From an uncultured Prevotellaceae bacterium (lineage in GTDB: Bacteria; Bacteroidota; Bacteroidia; Bacteroidales; Bacteroidaceae): 64,000 nt of DNA. The notes beneath the pieces were generated by a model. It searched no databases. It had not been told where the DNA came from and saw only the letters and a program-made list of their open reading frames with translations. Location: NCBI GenBank assembly GCA_902775475.1, contig CACYME010000006.1, positions 1-64,000 on the forward strand. Reading direction: 5' to 3'. The stretch's first letter is position 1. Each line of letters starts with the position of its first letter. Position numbers and translations under genes: made by a program. Of the stretch, positions 1 through 7,223 are shown one piece after another.

Positions 1-8
1 CAAAGGTA
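1..8 (-). promoter_or_regulatory. possible -7 promoter box for a gene left of the window
   Basis: CAAAGGTA is the reverse complement of TACCTTTG, a perfect Bacteroidota -7 box. It would drive a minus-strand gene lying beyond the left edge. The -33 partner is weak (a CGAAA run near 25-30), so this is tentative. Confidence 0.35.
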
Positions 9-100
9 CAACTTTTTGGGCAGACGAAAAAATCTACCTCTCAGTTTATGCGGTCATGCGGGTCTGTGTGGGTTGCCACGGAAAAATCCGGGTGCGCCGG

Positions 101-289
101 CCTCTCGCTTCCCCACAGCAGCAGGGATGCGAGGAAAAAGGCGGCGAGAAATTGGGACCCGGCCACACCGGAGCGGGAAAAAGGCCTCGCCTTTTCCGTT
201 GGCAGCGGACGGGGACGATATTGGCAGCGGCCGCTGCCAATAATGGCGGCGGGCGGGGAAAACAATGGCAGCGCCCGCTGCCTTCCCTG
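101..289 (-). repeat. interspersed palindromic repeat family A, copy 1
   Basis: This 189-bp unit recurs at 34863-35037 and 47109-47297 in the opposite orientation. It is bounded by CCTCTCGC on one side and CCTTCCCTG on the other. Its core is four GGCAGCGG-type words around the perfect 16-bp palindrome GGCAGCGGCCGCTGCC, so strong secondary structure is expected. All frames through it are open in places, but the reading frames are not conserved between copies, so I treat it as non-coding. The rest of the stretch from 1 to 460 holds no gene. Confidence 0.85.
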
Positions 290-392
290 TTCAAAGCCCG
301 TCGATAACTACACAGCGTGGCGAACTGAGTTGCTTTTCCCCGTCGAAGCGGTAAAAAAAGTTAATTGCAAGCTATTAGCGCCCTGCTTCTGC

Positions 393-422
393 TTTCAAAC
401 TCCCAACTTTTATTTATCTTTG
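393..422 (+). promoter_or_regulatory. promoter of the GNAT/FemAB-like gene
   Basis: TATCTTTG at 415-422 matches the -7 consensus TAnnTTTG, with a TTTC at 393-396 about 18 bases upstream as the -33 element. It lies 38 bases before the ATG at 461. The segment 390-431 is clearly similar to the promoter segment at 4546-4590. Confidence 0.65.
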
Positions 423-460
423 CATCCTGATAGCCAATAACAAAAGAAACCCTCCCGCCG

Positions 461-1438
461 ATGGATAATTTGGAAGCAAAGATCTATACCAGTGGCGATA
501 CTTTGCCTACAGGACTGCTGGAAGACAATTTCTTCCACAGTGCCCGCTTCTTTGCCATCTGCCAGCAGACGCCCCGCCACCGGCCCTATCTGGTGACGCT
601 CGAGGACGCTGGCGGCCGGGTGGTGGCCCAGATGCTGGCCGTGGTGCGCTATCGCACGTCGTGGTTCCCGCCTTATTATTATATGCACTGCCGCATCATG
701 GGCGAAGGGGCATACGCCGAGGCTGGCGACGGGCCCCTCTTCGGACAGATGCTGCAGAAGCTGACGTCGAAGCTGGGGCCGCGTATGCTCTACGTGGAGG
801 TGAGCCACCTGAGCCACAAGATGTTTGGCTATCCCCAGCTGTGCGACAACCGCTATTTCCCCGTGCGCTGGATGAGCATCCACAACTCGCTCCACTCGCG
901 CACCCCCGAGGAGCGCATCAGCCAGCAGCTGCAGCACCGCATCGACGCTGCCTACGAGCGCGGCGTGGTGACCGACGAGGTGCAGACGCCCGACGACTTC
1001 AAGGAGTTCATGCGCCTGCTGCGCCATCACAACTGGCTGAAGCCCAAACGCTACATCCCTGCCGACGAGTTCTTCAGCCAGCTGCACGAGCAGCCCGACG
1101 TGGGCCGCCTCTACGTCACCCGCTACAAGGGCCACATCGTGGGCTGCTCGGCCGTTGTCTACAGCCATCGCCAGGCCTATCTCTGGTATGCCGCCTACAG
1201 ACGGAAGACATACGCGATGGTCCATCCCCGCGAGCTCACCATCTGGCATGCCATCAAGGACGCCCATCGCCGAGGCTACGAGCACATCTTCTTCATGGAC
1301 GTGGGACTGCCCTTCCGCAAGAACGCCTTCCGCGACTTCATCCTCCGCTTTGGCGGGAAGCCCGTCAGCACCTATCGCTGGTTCCGCTTCTCCATCAAGT
1401 GGCTCAACTCGCTGCTCTCACGAATCTACCGCGACTGA
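461..1438 (+). CDS. GNAT/FemAB-like acyltransferase family protein
   Basis: Encodes 325 residues with no signal peptide, so probably cytoplasmic. The arrangement resembles FemAB-like/GNAT-fold proteins of Bacteroidota: an N-terminal half with a YYYMHCRIMGEGAY-type strand and a C-terminal half with CSAVVYSHRQAYLWYAA followed by a TIWHAIKDAHRRGYEHIFF segment, which is typical of the acetyl-CoA or aminoacyl-tRNA dependent acyltransferase fold. The substrate cannot be read from sequence. The start at 461 is supported by the promoter box ending at 422. It lies 52 bases upstream of a TonB receptor gene and may share its transcript. Family assignment is by pattern recognition only. Confidence 0.6.
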   Translation: MDNLEAKIYTSGDTLPTGLLEDNFFHSARFFAICQQTPRHRPYLVTLEDAGGRVVAQMLAVVRYRTSWFPPYYYMHCRIMGEGAYAEAGDGPLFGQMLQKLTSKLGPRMLYVEVSHLSHKMFGYPQLCDNRYFPVRWMSIHNSLHSRTPEERISQQLQHRIDAAYERGVVTDEVQTPDDFKEFMRLLRHHNWLKPKRYIPADEFFSQLHEQPDVGRLYVTRYKGHIVGCSAVVYSHRQAYLWYAAYRRKTYAMVHPRELTIWHAIKDAHRRGYEHIFFMDVGLPFRKNAFRDFILRFGGKPVSTYRWFRFSIKWLNSLLSRIYRD

Positions 1439-1490
1439 AGAGAAAACGCCGTCAGCATAATATTTTGCCGGTTTGCGCGTTATTATTCTG

Positions 1491-4025
1491 ATGAAACAGT
1501 TCAAAAATCGATATATCGCCCTGCTCATCGTGCTCATGATGAGCCTTTGCGGCATGGCCCAGAACACATTTACGCTGAAGGGACTGGTGACCGACGACGA
1601 GGGCAACGCCCTGGAGCTGGCCACGGTGAGCTGCGTGGAGCAGGGGAAGGTGACGATGACCAACCTGAAAGGCGAATACCAGATGACGCTGCGCTCGGCC
1701 GACTCCGTGGTGGTGCGCTTCTCGATGGTGGGCTACAAGGCCCGCACCCGCACGCTGCGCAAGCCAAAGGGCACGCAGACGCTGCGTGTGCTGATGCGCT
1801 CGGAGGAGCTGGGCGAGGTGGTCGTCACCGAGAAACGCCGTCAGACCGACCAGATGGAGCAGCTCGACCTGACCGACCTGAAGAGCGGAGCCGTGAGCGT
1901 GACGGGCAACGCCGTCGAGGAGCTCATCCAGCAGCAGGCCGGCGTGAGCACCCACAATGAGCTGTCGTCGCAGTACAACGTCAGGGGCGGCTCCTTCGAC
2001 GAGAACTTCGTATATATAAATAATGTGGAGGTCTACCGCCCCCTGCTCATCCGCAGCGGCCAGCAGGAAGGCCTCTCCATCATCAACCCCGACATGGTGG
2101 AGCGCGTGGGCTTCTCCACTGGAGGCTTCTCGGCACGCTATGGCGACAAGATGTCGAGTGCGCTCGACATTACCTACCGCAAGCCCACCAAGACCGAGGC
2201 ATCGGCCACGGCCAGCCTGCTCGGCGGCAGCGTCTACGTGGGAACGGCGGCTGGCAAGAAGTCGCAGACGCCTGGCTCCAGGTCGCAGGTCTTCACCATG
2301 AGCCACGGCCTGCGCTACAAGACCAACCGCTACCTGTTGGGCTCCTTAGAGACAACCGGCGAATACCGCCCCAACCAGCTCGACTATCAGGCCTACATCA
2401 CCTACAACCCCAACCGCCGCTGGGCGCTCGACTTCCTGGGGAATATCTCGGAGAACCACTACAACTTCCGGCCCAAGGACCGTGAGACCAGCTTCGGCAC
2501 GATGGAGGACGTGAAGTCGTTCCGCGTCTATTTCGACGGTCAGGAGAAAGACATCTTCCGAACACTCTTCGGCACCGCCTCGCTGACCCGCCATCTCGGC
2601 GACTCCACCCACGTGAAACTGCTTTGGAGCGCCTTCCACACCAAGGAGCAGGAGCGCTACGACATTCAGGGCCAGTACTGGCTCGACGACACGCAGAGTG
2701 CCGAGCAGCTGGGCGTGGGCACCTACGCCGAGCATGCCCGCAACTACCTGACGGCCAACGTGCAGAGCCTGAAGCTGATGCTCAACCGCCGCTTGCGCCA
2801 GCACGACATCGAGGCCGGCCTCACCTACAAGTGGGAGCACATCAAGGAGCAGAGCCGTGAGTACGAGATGCGCGATTCCAGCGGCTATTCCATCCCCCAT
2901 ACTGCCCAGCAGCTGAACCTCATCTACACGCTCTCCTCCAACCAGCGCATGCGTTCAGAGCGCGTAGAGGGCTACGTGCAGGATGTATTCCGATGGAGCA
3001 CGGCCACAGCCCAGACGGGACCGTCTTCTGGTGCGGCTGATGCTAACGGGGAGTCCTCGGCGTCGGAGAGGCCGAGGGGATGGGGGAGCGCTTCTTCCCC
3101 CCAGTCGGGGGGATTGAGGGGGGCTTACTACACCCTGACCTACGGCCTGCGCTTCGCCCGTTGGTCCTTCAACCGCGAGGCCATCCTTTCGCCGCGCCTC
3201 TCGCTGGCCATCGTCCCCGCCAGCAATCCCGATGTCACCTACCGGCTGGCTACGGGCCTCTACTATCAGGCACCCTTTTACAAAGAGCTGCGCGACACCA
3301 CGCTGACCAGCAGCGGCATCACCGCCGTCACGCTCAACCGCAACATCAAGAGCCAGCGCTCCTGGCAGGTGCTCGCCGCCGTCGACTATCGCTTCAAGAT
3401 GCTGGGCGACCGGCCCTTCAAGTTCACCGCCGAGGCCTATTACAAGCTGATGGGCAACCTCATCCCCTACAACGTGCAGAACGTGAAGGTGACCTACTAC
3501 GGCGAGAACCTCACCAGCGGCTATGCCCTCGGCCTCGACATGAAGCTCTATGGCGAGTTCGTGCCCGGCACCGACTCCTGGCTCTCGCTCTCGCTCATGC
3601 GCACCCAGCAGAAGTACCAGGGGCAGTGGGTGCCGCTGCCCACCGACCAGCGCTATGCCCTGAACCTCCACTTCACCGACTACTTCCCCGGCACCGACCG
3701 CTGGAAGATGACACTCCGCCTGGCCTATGCCGACGGCCTGCCCTTCGGCGCTCCCCACCGGGGCATCGAGGCACAGAGCTTCCGCGCACCGGCCTACAAG
3801 CGAGCCGACATCGGCATGAGCTATCTCGCCTACGGGCAGCGCGGTGCCCAGCGTTCGTCGTTCGGCGTCAGCCGTGTGTGGCTCGGCCTCGACTGCCTCA
3901 ACCTCTTTGGCATCTCCAACGTCAACAGCTACTACTGGGTCACCGACGTCACCAACCGCCAGTGGGCCGTGCCCAACTACCTGACGGGACGCCAGACTAA
4001 CGGCAAGGTGGTCGTGGAGTTCTGA
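1491..4025 (+). CDS. TonB-dependent outer-membrane receptor with carboxypeptidase-like N-terminal domain
   Basis: Encodes 844 residues. An ATG at 1491 gives a normal signal peptide (MKQFKNRYIALLIVLMMSLC, cleavage near AQN); an upstream TTG at 1473 is less likely. Residues about 25-105 form a CarboxypepD-reg-like beta-sandwich (FTLKGLVTDDEGNALELATV). A plug domain follows (VEELIQQQAGVSTHNELSSQ, then NVRGGSFDENFVYINNVEVY), then a beta-barrel to the C-terminus. It is expected in the outer membrane, powered by TonB. No SusD partner is adjacent. The substrate is unknown. The cobalamin riboswitch lies downstream of this gene, so it does not control it. The barrel carries an unusual Gly/Ser/Pro-rich insert encoded at 3051-3126. 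Confidence 0.85.
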   Translation: MKQFKNRYIALLIVLMMSLCGMAQNTFTLKGLVTDDEGNALELATVSCVEQGKVTMTNLKGEYQMTLRSADSVVVRFSMVGYKARTRTLRKPKGTQTLRVLMRSEELGEVVVTEKRRQTDQMEQLDLTDLKSGAVSVTGNAVEELIQQQAGVSTHNELSSQYNVRGGSFDENFVYINNVEVYRPLLIRSGQQEGLSIINPDMVERVGFSTGGFSARYGDKMSSALDITYRKPTKTEASATASLLGGSVYVGTAAGKKSQTPGSRSQVFTMSHGLRYKTNRYLLGSLETTGEYRPNQLDYQAYITYNPNRRWALDFLGNISENHYNFRPKDRETSFGTMEDVKSFRVYFDGQEKDIFRTLFGTASLTRHLGDSTHVKLLWSAFHTKEQERYDIQGQYWLDDTQSAEQLGVGTYAEHARNYLTANVQSLKLMLNRRLRQHDIEAGLTYKWEHIKEQSREYEMRDSSGYSIPHTAQQLNLIYTLSSNQRMRSERVEGYVQDVFRWSTATAQTGPSSGAADANGESSASERPRGWGSASSPQSGGLRGAYYTLTYGLRFARWSFNREAILSPRLSLAIVPASNPDVTYRLATGLYYQAPFYKELRDTTLTSSGITAVTLNRNIKSQRSWQVLAAVDYRFKMLGDRPFKFTAEAYYKLMGNLIPYNVQNVKVTYYGENLTSGYALGLDMKLYGEFVPGTDSWLSLSLMRTQQKYQGQWVPLPTDQRYALNLHFTDYFPGTDRWKMTLRLAYADGLPFGAPHRGIEAQSFRAPAYKRADIGMSYLAYGQRGAQRSSFGVSRVWLGLDCLNLFGISNVNSYYWVTDVTNRQWAVPNYLTGRQTNGKVVVEF
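3051..3126 (+). repeat. in-frame G-rich microrepeat inside the TonB receptor
   Basis: A run of G/C words including CCCCCCAGTCGGGGGGATTG is inserted in frame in a loop of the barrel and encodes a segment reading roughly SASERPRGWGSASSPQSGG. The words resemble the intergenic inverted repeat at 14216-14303. Barrel-type sequence resumes directly afterwards (YYTLTYGLRFARWS). Confidence 0.6.
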
Positions 4026-4105
4026 CCCACGGCAAGCACTACTTCTACCCAAAATAGGGGAAAAATGAGCCGATGGCATCATTTTTTCCCTTATTTCTTG
4101 CTGTG

Positions 4106-4129
4106 TTTCGAAAAAAAACACTAACTTTG
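4106..4129 (+). promoter_or_regulatory. promoter of the cobalamin riboswitch transcript
   Basis: TAACTTTG at 4122-4129 fits the -7 box, with TTTC at 4106-4109 as a weak -33 element. It sits about 28 bases before the first aptamer stem. Confidence 0.6.
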
Positions 4130-4157
4130 CACTCGCAATCCGTAAAGGATGGCCCAC

Positions 4158-4316
4158 GAAGGTTTGCTTAGCCGCAATTAATTGGGAATGGGGTGCGAAT
4201 CCCCGACTGTCCCGCAGCAGTGAGCTCCGTTCGTTACTGGCCCCGAAGCACAAATGCCATTGCCCACTTGGGTGAGAAGGCGCTTGGGGGTGGAGCAAGT
4301 CTGAAGACCAGCCTTC
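4158..4316 (+). ncRNA. cobalamin (B12) riboswitch aptamer
   Basis: The classic elements appear in order. GAAGG at 4158-4162 pairs with CCTTC at 4312-4316 as the closing stem. GGGAATGGGGTGCGAATCCC at about 4184-4203 is the core. CTGTCCCGCAGCAG follows, then a GCCATTG-like arm near 4256, and AAGTCTGAAGACCAGCC at 4297-4313 matches the B12 box. Known examples bind adenosyl- or other cobalamins and repress transport or B12-related genes. Here no btuB-like or B12-related gene follows: the next 300 bases hold only a 27-codon ORF (4328-4411), an intrinsic terminator and the separate promoter of a nucleoside kinase. Confidence 0.85.
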
Positions 4317-4460
4317 ATCAGTGGAAAATGCCGGCACATCACGATGTATGGTGTGCGTCGGGGCGAAATAGTTTTCTTCTTGTGCTGAAGTCATGTTGCC
4401 TCGCGCCATGAGTGGGCTGTGTTGTATAGACATACGTGTATTATTATATTAAGATTCTCT

Positions 4461-4498
4461 GGGGAGATACCGTCGTGACGACAGCATCTTCCCTTTTT
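4461..4498 (+). terminator. intrinsic terminator downstream of the riboswitch
   Basis: GGGGAGAT (4461-4468) pairs with ATCTTCCC (4486-4493), enclosing a GTC/GAC inner stem, and is followed by TTTTT at 4494-4498. It could be the expression platform of the riboswitch or simply the end of a short RNA. Confidence 0.7.
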
Positions 4499-4545
4499 CG
4501 TTTAACATTTTTTATTCCCCTTCCGTCGAAAAAAACTCCTCACTT

Positions 4546-4579
4546 CTCGCTCCAAACTTCTAACTTTTCGCTACCTTTG
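4546..4579 (+). promoter_or_regulatory. promoter of the nucleoside kinase
   Basis: TACCTTTG at 4572-4579 is a perfect -7 box, 39 bases before the ATG at 4619. It supports that start over the longer open frame from 4436 and indicates transcription independent of the riboswitch. The -33 element is poor. Confidence 0.65.
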
Positions 4580-4618
4580 CATGCAGATTGCGAAAAACCT
4601 AAAAATCATCTATCTGCT

Positions 4619-6322
4619 ATGCTGCAAATACGTTGCAAGAACAATGGCATTACGAAGAGTTTCCCCGAGGGATGCTCGCTGCTCGATGTCTATCAGGAGT
4701 TTGCCGACGAAATCAAGCTGCCCTATCCGGTGGTGTCGGCCAAAGTGAACAACACCTCGCAGGGGCTGAAGTTCCGCCTCTACCAGAATCGCGACGTAGA
4801 GTTCCTCGACGCCCGCGAGGGTTCGGGCCACCGTGCCTACGTGCGCTCGCTCAGCTTCGTGCTCTACAAGGCCACGCAGGACCTCTTCCCCGGCTCGAAG
4901 CTCTTCATCGAGCATAGCATCAGCCGAGGCTACTATTGCAACTTCAGGCCTACCCCCGGCCCCTCTCCAAAGGAGGGGAGGGCGGTCACCGACGAGATGG
5001 TGGAGCGCATCCGCCAGCGCATGCAGGAAATCATCGACCTCGACATGCCCTTCCGCCGCACCGAAGCCACCACCGAGGAGACCATCCGCGTGTTCACCGA
5101 CCGGGGCTTCCAGGACAAGGTGAAGCTGCTCGAGACCAGCGGACAGCTCTACAGCGACTACTACACCCTGGGCGACACCGTCGACTACTACTACGGCCCG
5201 CTGGTGCCCTCGGCAGGCTACCTGCAGGTGTGGGGACTGGAGCGCTTCGAGGACGGCATGCTGCTGCGCGTGCCCGACTGGAACCGCCCCTCGCAGCTGG
5301 CCGAAAAGGTTGACCAGCCGAAGACCTTCGAGATGTTCGCCGAGAAGACCCGCTGGGACATCATCATGCGCCTCTCGAATGCCGGCGACGTGAACAAGGC
5401 CATCATGCGCGGTCATGCCTCGGAGCTCATCCAGGTGAGCGAGGCCCTGCAGGAGAAGAAGATTGTGCAGATAGCCGAGGAGATTGACCGCCGTTTCCAC
5501 CGCGAGCAAGACCCCGTCAGGCTGGTGCTCATCACGGGGCCGAGCAGCTCGGGAAAGACCACCTTCTGCAAGCGACTCAGCGTGCAGCTGCTGGCCTGCG
5601 GACTCAGGCCCATCTCGTTCTCCACCGACGACTACTTCGTCAACCGCGTCGACACGCCCAAGCTGCCCAACGGCGACTACGACTTCGACAACGTGGAGAC
5701 CGTGGACTACCAGCTGCTCGAAGACCATCTCACCCGGCTGATGCGGGGCGAGCGCGTCGAGGTGCCCGAATACAACTTCGTCACCGGCGAGCGCGAATAC
5801 AACGGCAAGCGCCTGAAGCTGGCCAGCGACACCGTGCTCATCATCGAGGGCATCCACGCCCTGAACCCCCTGCTCACCCGAACCATTCCCGACGCCGTGA
5901 AGTACAAGGTCTACATCTCGGCCCTCACCAGCATCTCGCTCGACGACCACAACTGGATTCCCACCCGCGACAACCGACTGCTGCGCCGCATCATCCGCGA
6001 CTACAACAAGGGGGCCTTCACCGCCCGAGAGACCATCAGCCAGTGGAAAAACGTATGCGAGGCCGAGGACCAGTGGATTTTCCCCTTCCAGGAGACCGCC
6101 GACGTGATGTTCAACTCGGCCCTCAACATCGAGTTTGCCGTCCTGCGCACCCATGCCGAGATTATCCTCTCCAGCGTGCCCCGCAACTGCCCCGAGTATA
6201 GCGAGGCCCACCGCCTGCTGAAGTTCATTCACTTCTTCCTGCCCGTCAGCGACCAGGAGATTCCCCCCACCAGCATCATGCGCGAATTCGTCGGCGGCTC
6301 CAGCTTCAAGTACAAGCGCTGA
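4619..6322 (+). CDS. nucleoside (uridine-type) kinase with N-terminal ubiquitin-like/TGS region
   Basis: Encodes 567 residues from the ATG at 4619. Residues about 1-60 resemble the TGS/ubiquitin-like fold seen at the N-terminus of threonyl-tRNA synthetase, and about 60-250 resemble that enzyme's second region. From about 295 there is a phosphoribulokinase/uridine kinase domain with Walker A GPSSSGKT at 307-314, followed by the FSTDDYFVNR segment and LIIEGIHALNP, both typical of uridine kinases. It is expected to phosphorylate a nucleoside such as uridine or cytidine with ATP or GTP in the cytoplasm. This fusion is widespread in Bacteroidota. A short proline-rich insert (TPGPSPKEGR) comes from a microrepeat at 4950-4984. 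Confidence 0.88.
   Translation: MLQIRCKNNGITKSFPEGCSLLDVYQEFADEIKLPYPVVSAKVNNTSQGLKFRLYQNRDVEFLDAREGSGHRAYVRSLSFVLYKATQDLFPGSKLFIEHSISRGYYCNFRPTPGPSPKEGRAVTDEMVERIRQRMQEIIDLDMPFRRTEATTEETIRVFTDRGFQDKVKLLETSGQLYSDYYTLGDTVDYYYGPLVPSAGYLQVWGLERFEDGMLLRVPDWNRPSQLAEKVDQPKTFEMFAEKTRWDIIMRLSNAGDVNKAIMRGHASELIQVSEALQEKKIVQIAEEIDRRFHREQDPVRLVLITGPSSSGKTTFCKRLSVQLLACGLRPISFSTDDYFVNRVDTPKLPNGDYDFDNVETVDYQLLEDHLTRLMRGERVEVPEYNFVTGEREYNGKRLKLASDTVLIIEGIHALNPLLTRTIPDAVKYKVYISALTSISLDDHNWIPTRDNRLLRRIIRDYNKGAFTARETISQWKNVCEAEDQWIFPFQETADVMFNSALNIEFAVLRTHAEIILSSVPRNCPEYSEAHRLLKFIHFFLPVSDQEIPPTSIMREFVGGSSFKYKR
4950..4984 (+). repeat. in-frame palindromic microrepeat inside the nucleoside kinase
   Basis: CCCCTCTCCAAAGGAGGGGA forms a short hairpin and encodes TPGPSPKEGR between the conserved GYYCNF strand and the VTDEMVERIRQRMQEIIDLD helix. 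The flanking protein reads normally on both sides, which suggests a late in-frame insertion. Confidence 0.6.
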
Positions 6323-6330
6323 GTTTTGTT

Positions 6331-6445
<115 letters not shown>

Positions 6446-6540
6446 GGGGCTTCCCCGTCCCATTTTGAATGTGTAACGCTGCTGGAATCGCGCGATTTTG
6501 TCAGAATTTTTCACAGAAAATTTAGTTCACGGCGACGAAG

Positions 6541-6870
6541 CATTCTGGAGCGAAAAATGCCCCTTTTTCCCCCTTCCTCGGCCTTCGCTCACTGAAAAAC
6601 CGAGGCTCAGAAGGCCAATTTTTGCACACTCACCATAGTTCTGTGCACGTTTTTTGCTCAAATTTTGCTACTTTTCGCGTTTCTGTAAGCACGCCAAATT
6701 TTCAAAAGTCAACGCCAAATTTTTCTGCGGCGTTGACTTTTGAATCCGAACGAATGCCTCTTTTCTGCAAAAACGGCTTCAAATGTCTAATTCACAGCTA
6801 TTTAGCAAAATCTCTCAAAATTCGCGTTTTTTCGTCCAAAATCTTTTTCGTGGAAAATTTTCAAGTTATG
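6541..6870 (+). repeat. interspersed AT-rich repeat family B, copy 1
   Basis: About 330 bp that match 23080-23400 in inverted orientation. Shared blocks include a CATTYTGGAGYGAAAAATG start, a TTCTGTGCA block, the palindrome-forming CCAAATTTTCAAAAGTCAAC, GGCGTTGACTTTTGAA, and an end block near CTCTCAAAATTCGCGT. Short open frames occur in it, but similar peptides fall in unrelated frames with different lengths, so it is treated as non-coding. Confidence 0.75.
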
Positions 6871-7223
6871 GAGGCCAAAAATGCCCTTTTTGTCAATATC
6901 TTTCAAAAAAATATGCACGCAATACTGAGCAAGAGATGATGCAGCAGAAGAACACCAAAGAACTCTCATCATTGAAGATTAAAGGATGAAGATTATTCTG
7001 AAAACAATGGGAAAGAATTGCAAACAATTAAACTCAATAATTGGCAATCATTTTTTTCCAATTGTTGGAGCAAATTGTTTTTTATTCTTGCTCATTGTTT
7101 TCTGAGTTCTTTGGCAAAAATGGCGCGGGAGTCTGACTTGATGTAGTGAGACTATATCCCCCCTGCCGGAGGTGGGAATGATTCCTCCGATATAATAGAT
7201 GGGATGCAGAATTTGCGTGCCGC
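6871..7223. other. gene-free stretch downstream of menD
   Basis: I see no convincing gene here. There is a short inverted repeat (CGGAGG near 7169 and CCTCCG near 7186) that may form a weak hairpin at the end of the minus-strand men operon, and A/T-rich sequence otherwise. Confidence 0.5.

Noticed and set aside
4436-4618. N-terminal extension of the nucleoside kinase from an upstream ATG
   Set aside because: It crosses the riboswitch terminator and the -7 promoter box at 4572-4579, and the extra residues are not kinase-like.
4610-6232. Minus-strand open frame of 540 codons opposite the nucleoside kinase
   Set aside because: The plus strand carries an intact kinase with a Walker A motif; the antisense frame has no identifiable domain.
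6622-6939. ORF in family B copy 1 with a peptide similar to one from copy 2 (STPNFQKSTPNF)
   Set aside because: Lengths and ends differ, there is no initiation signal, and other frames match equally well; the DNA repeat explains it.
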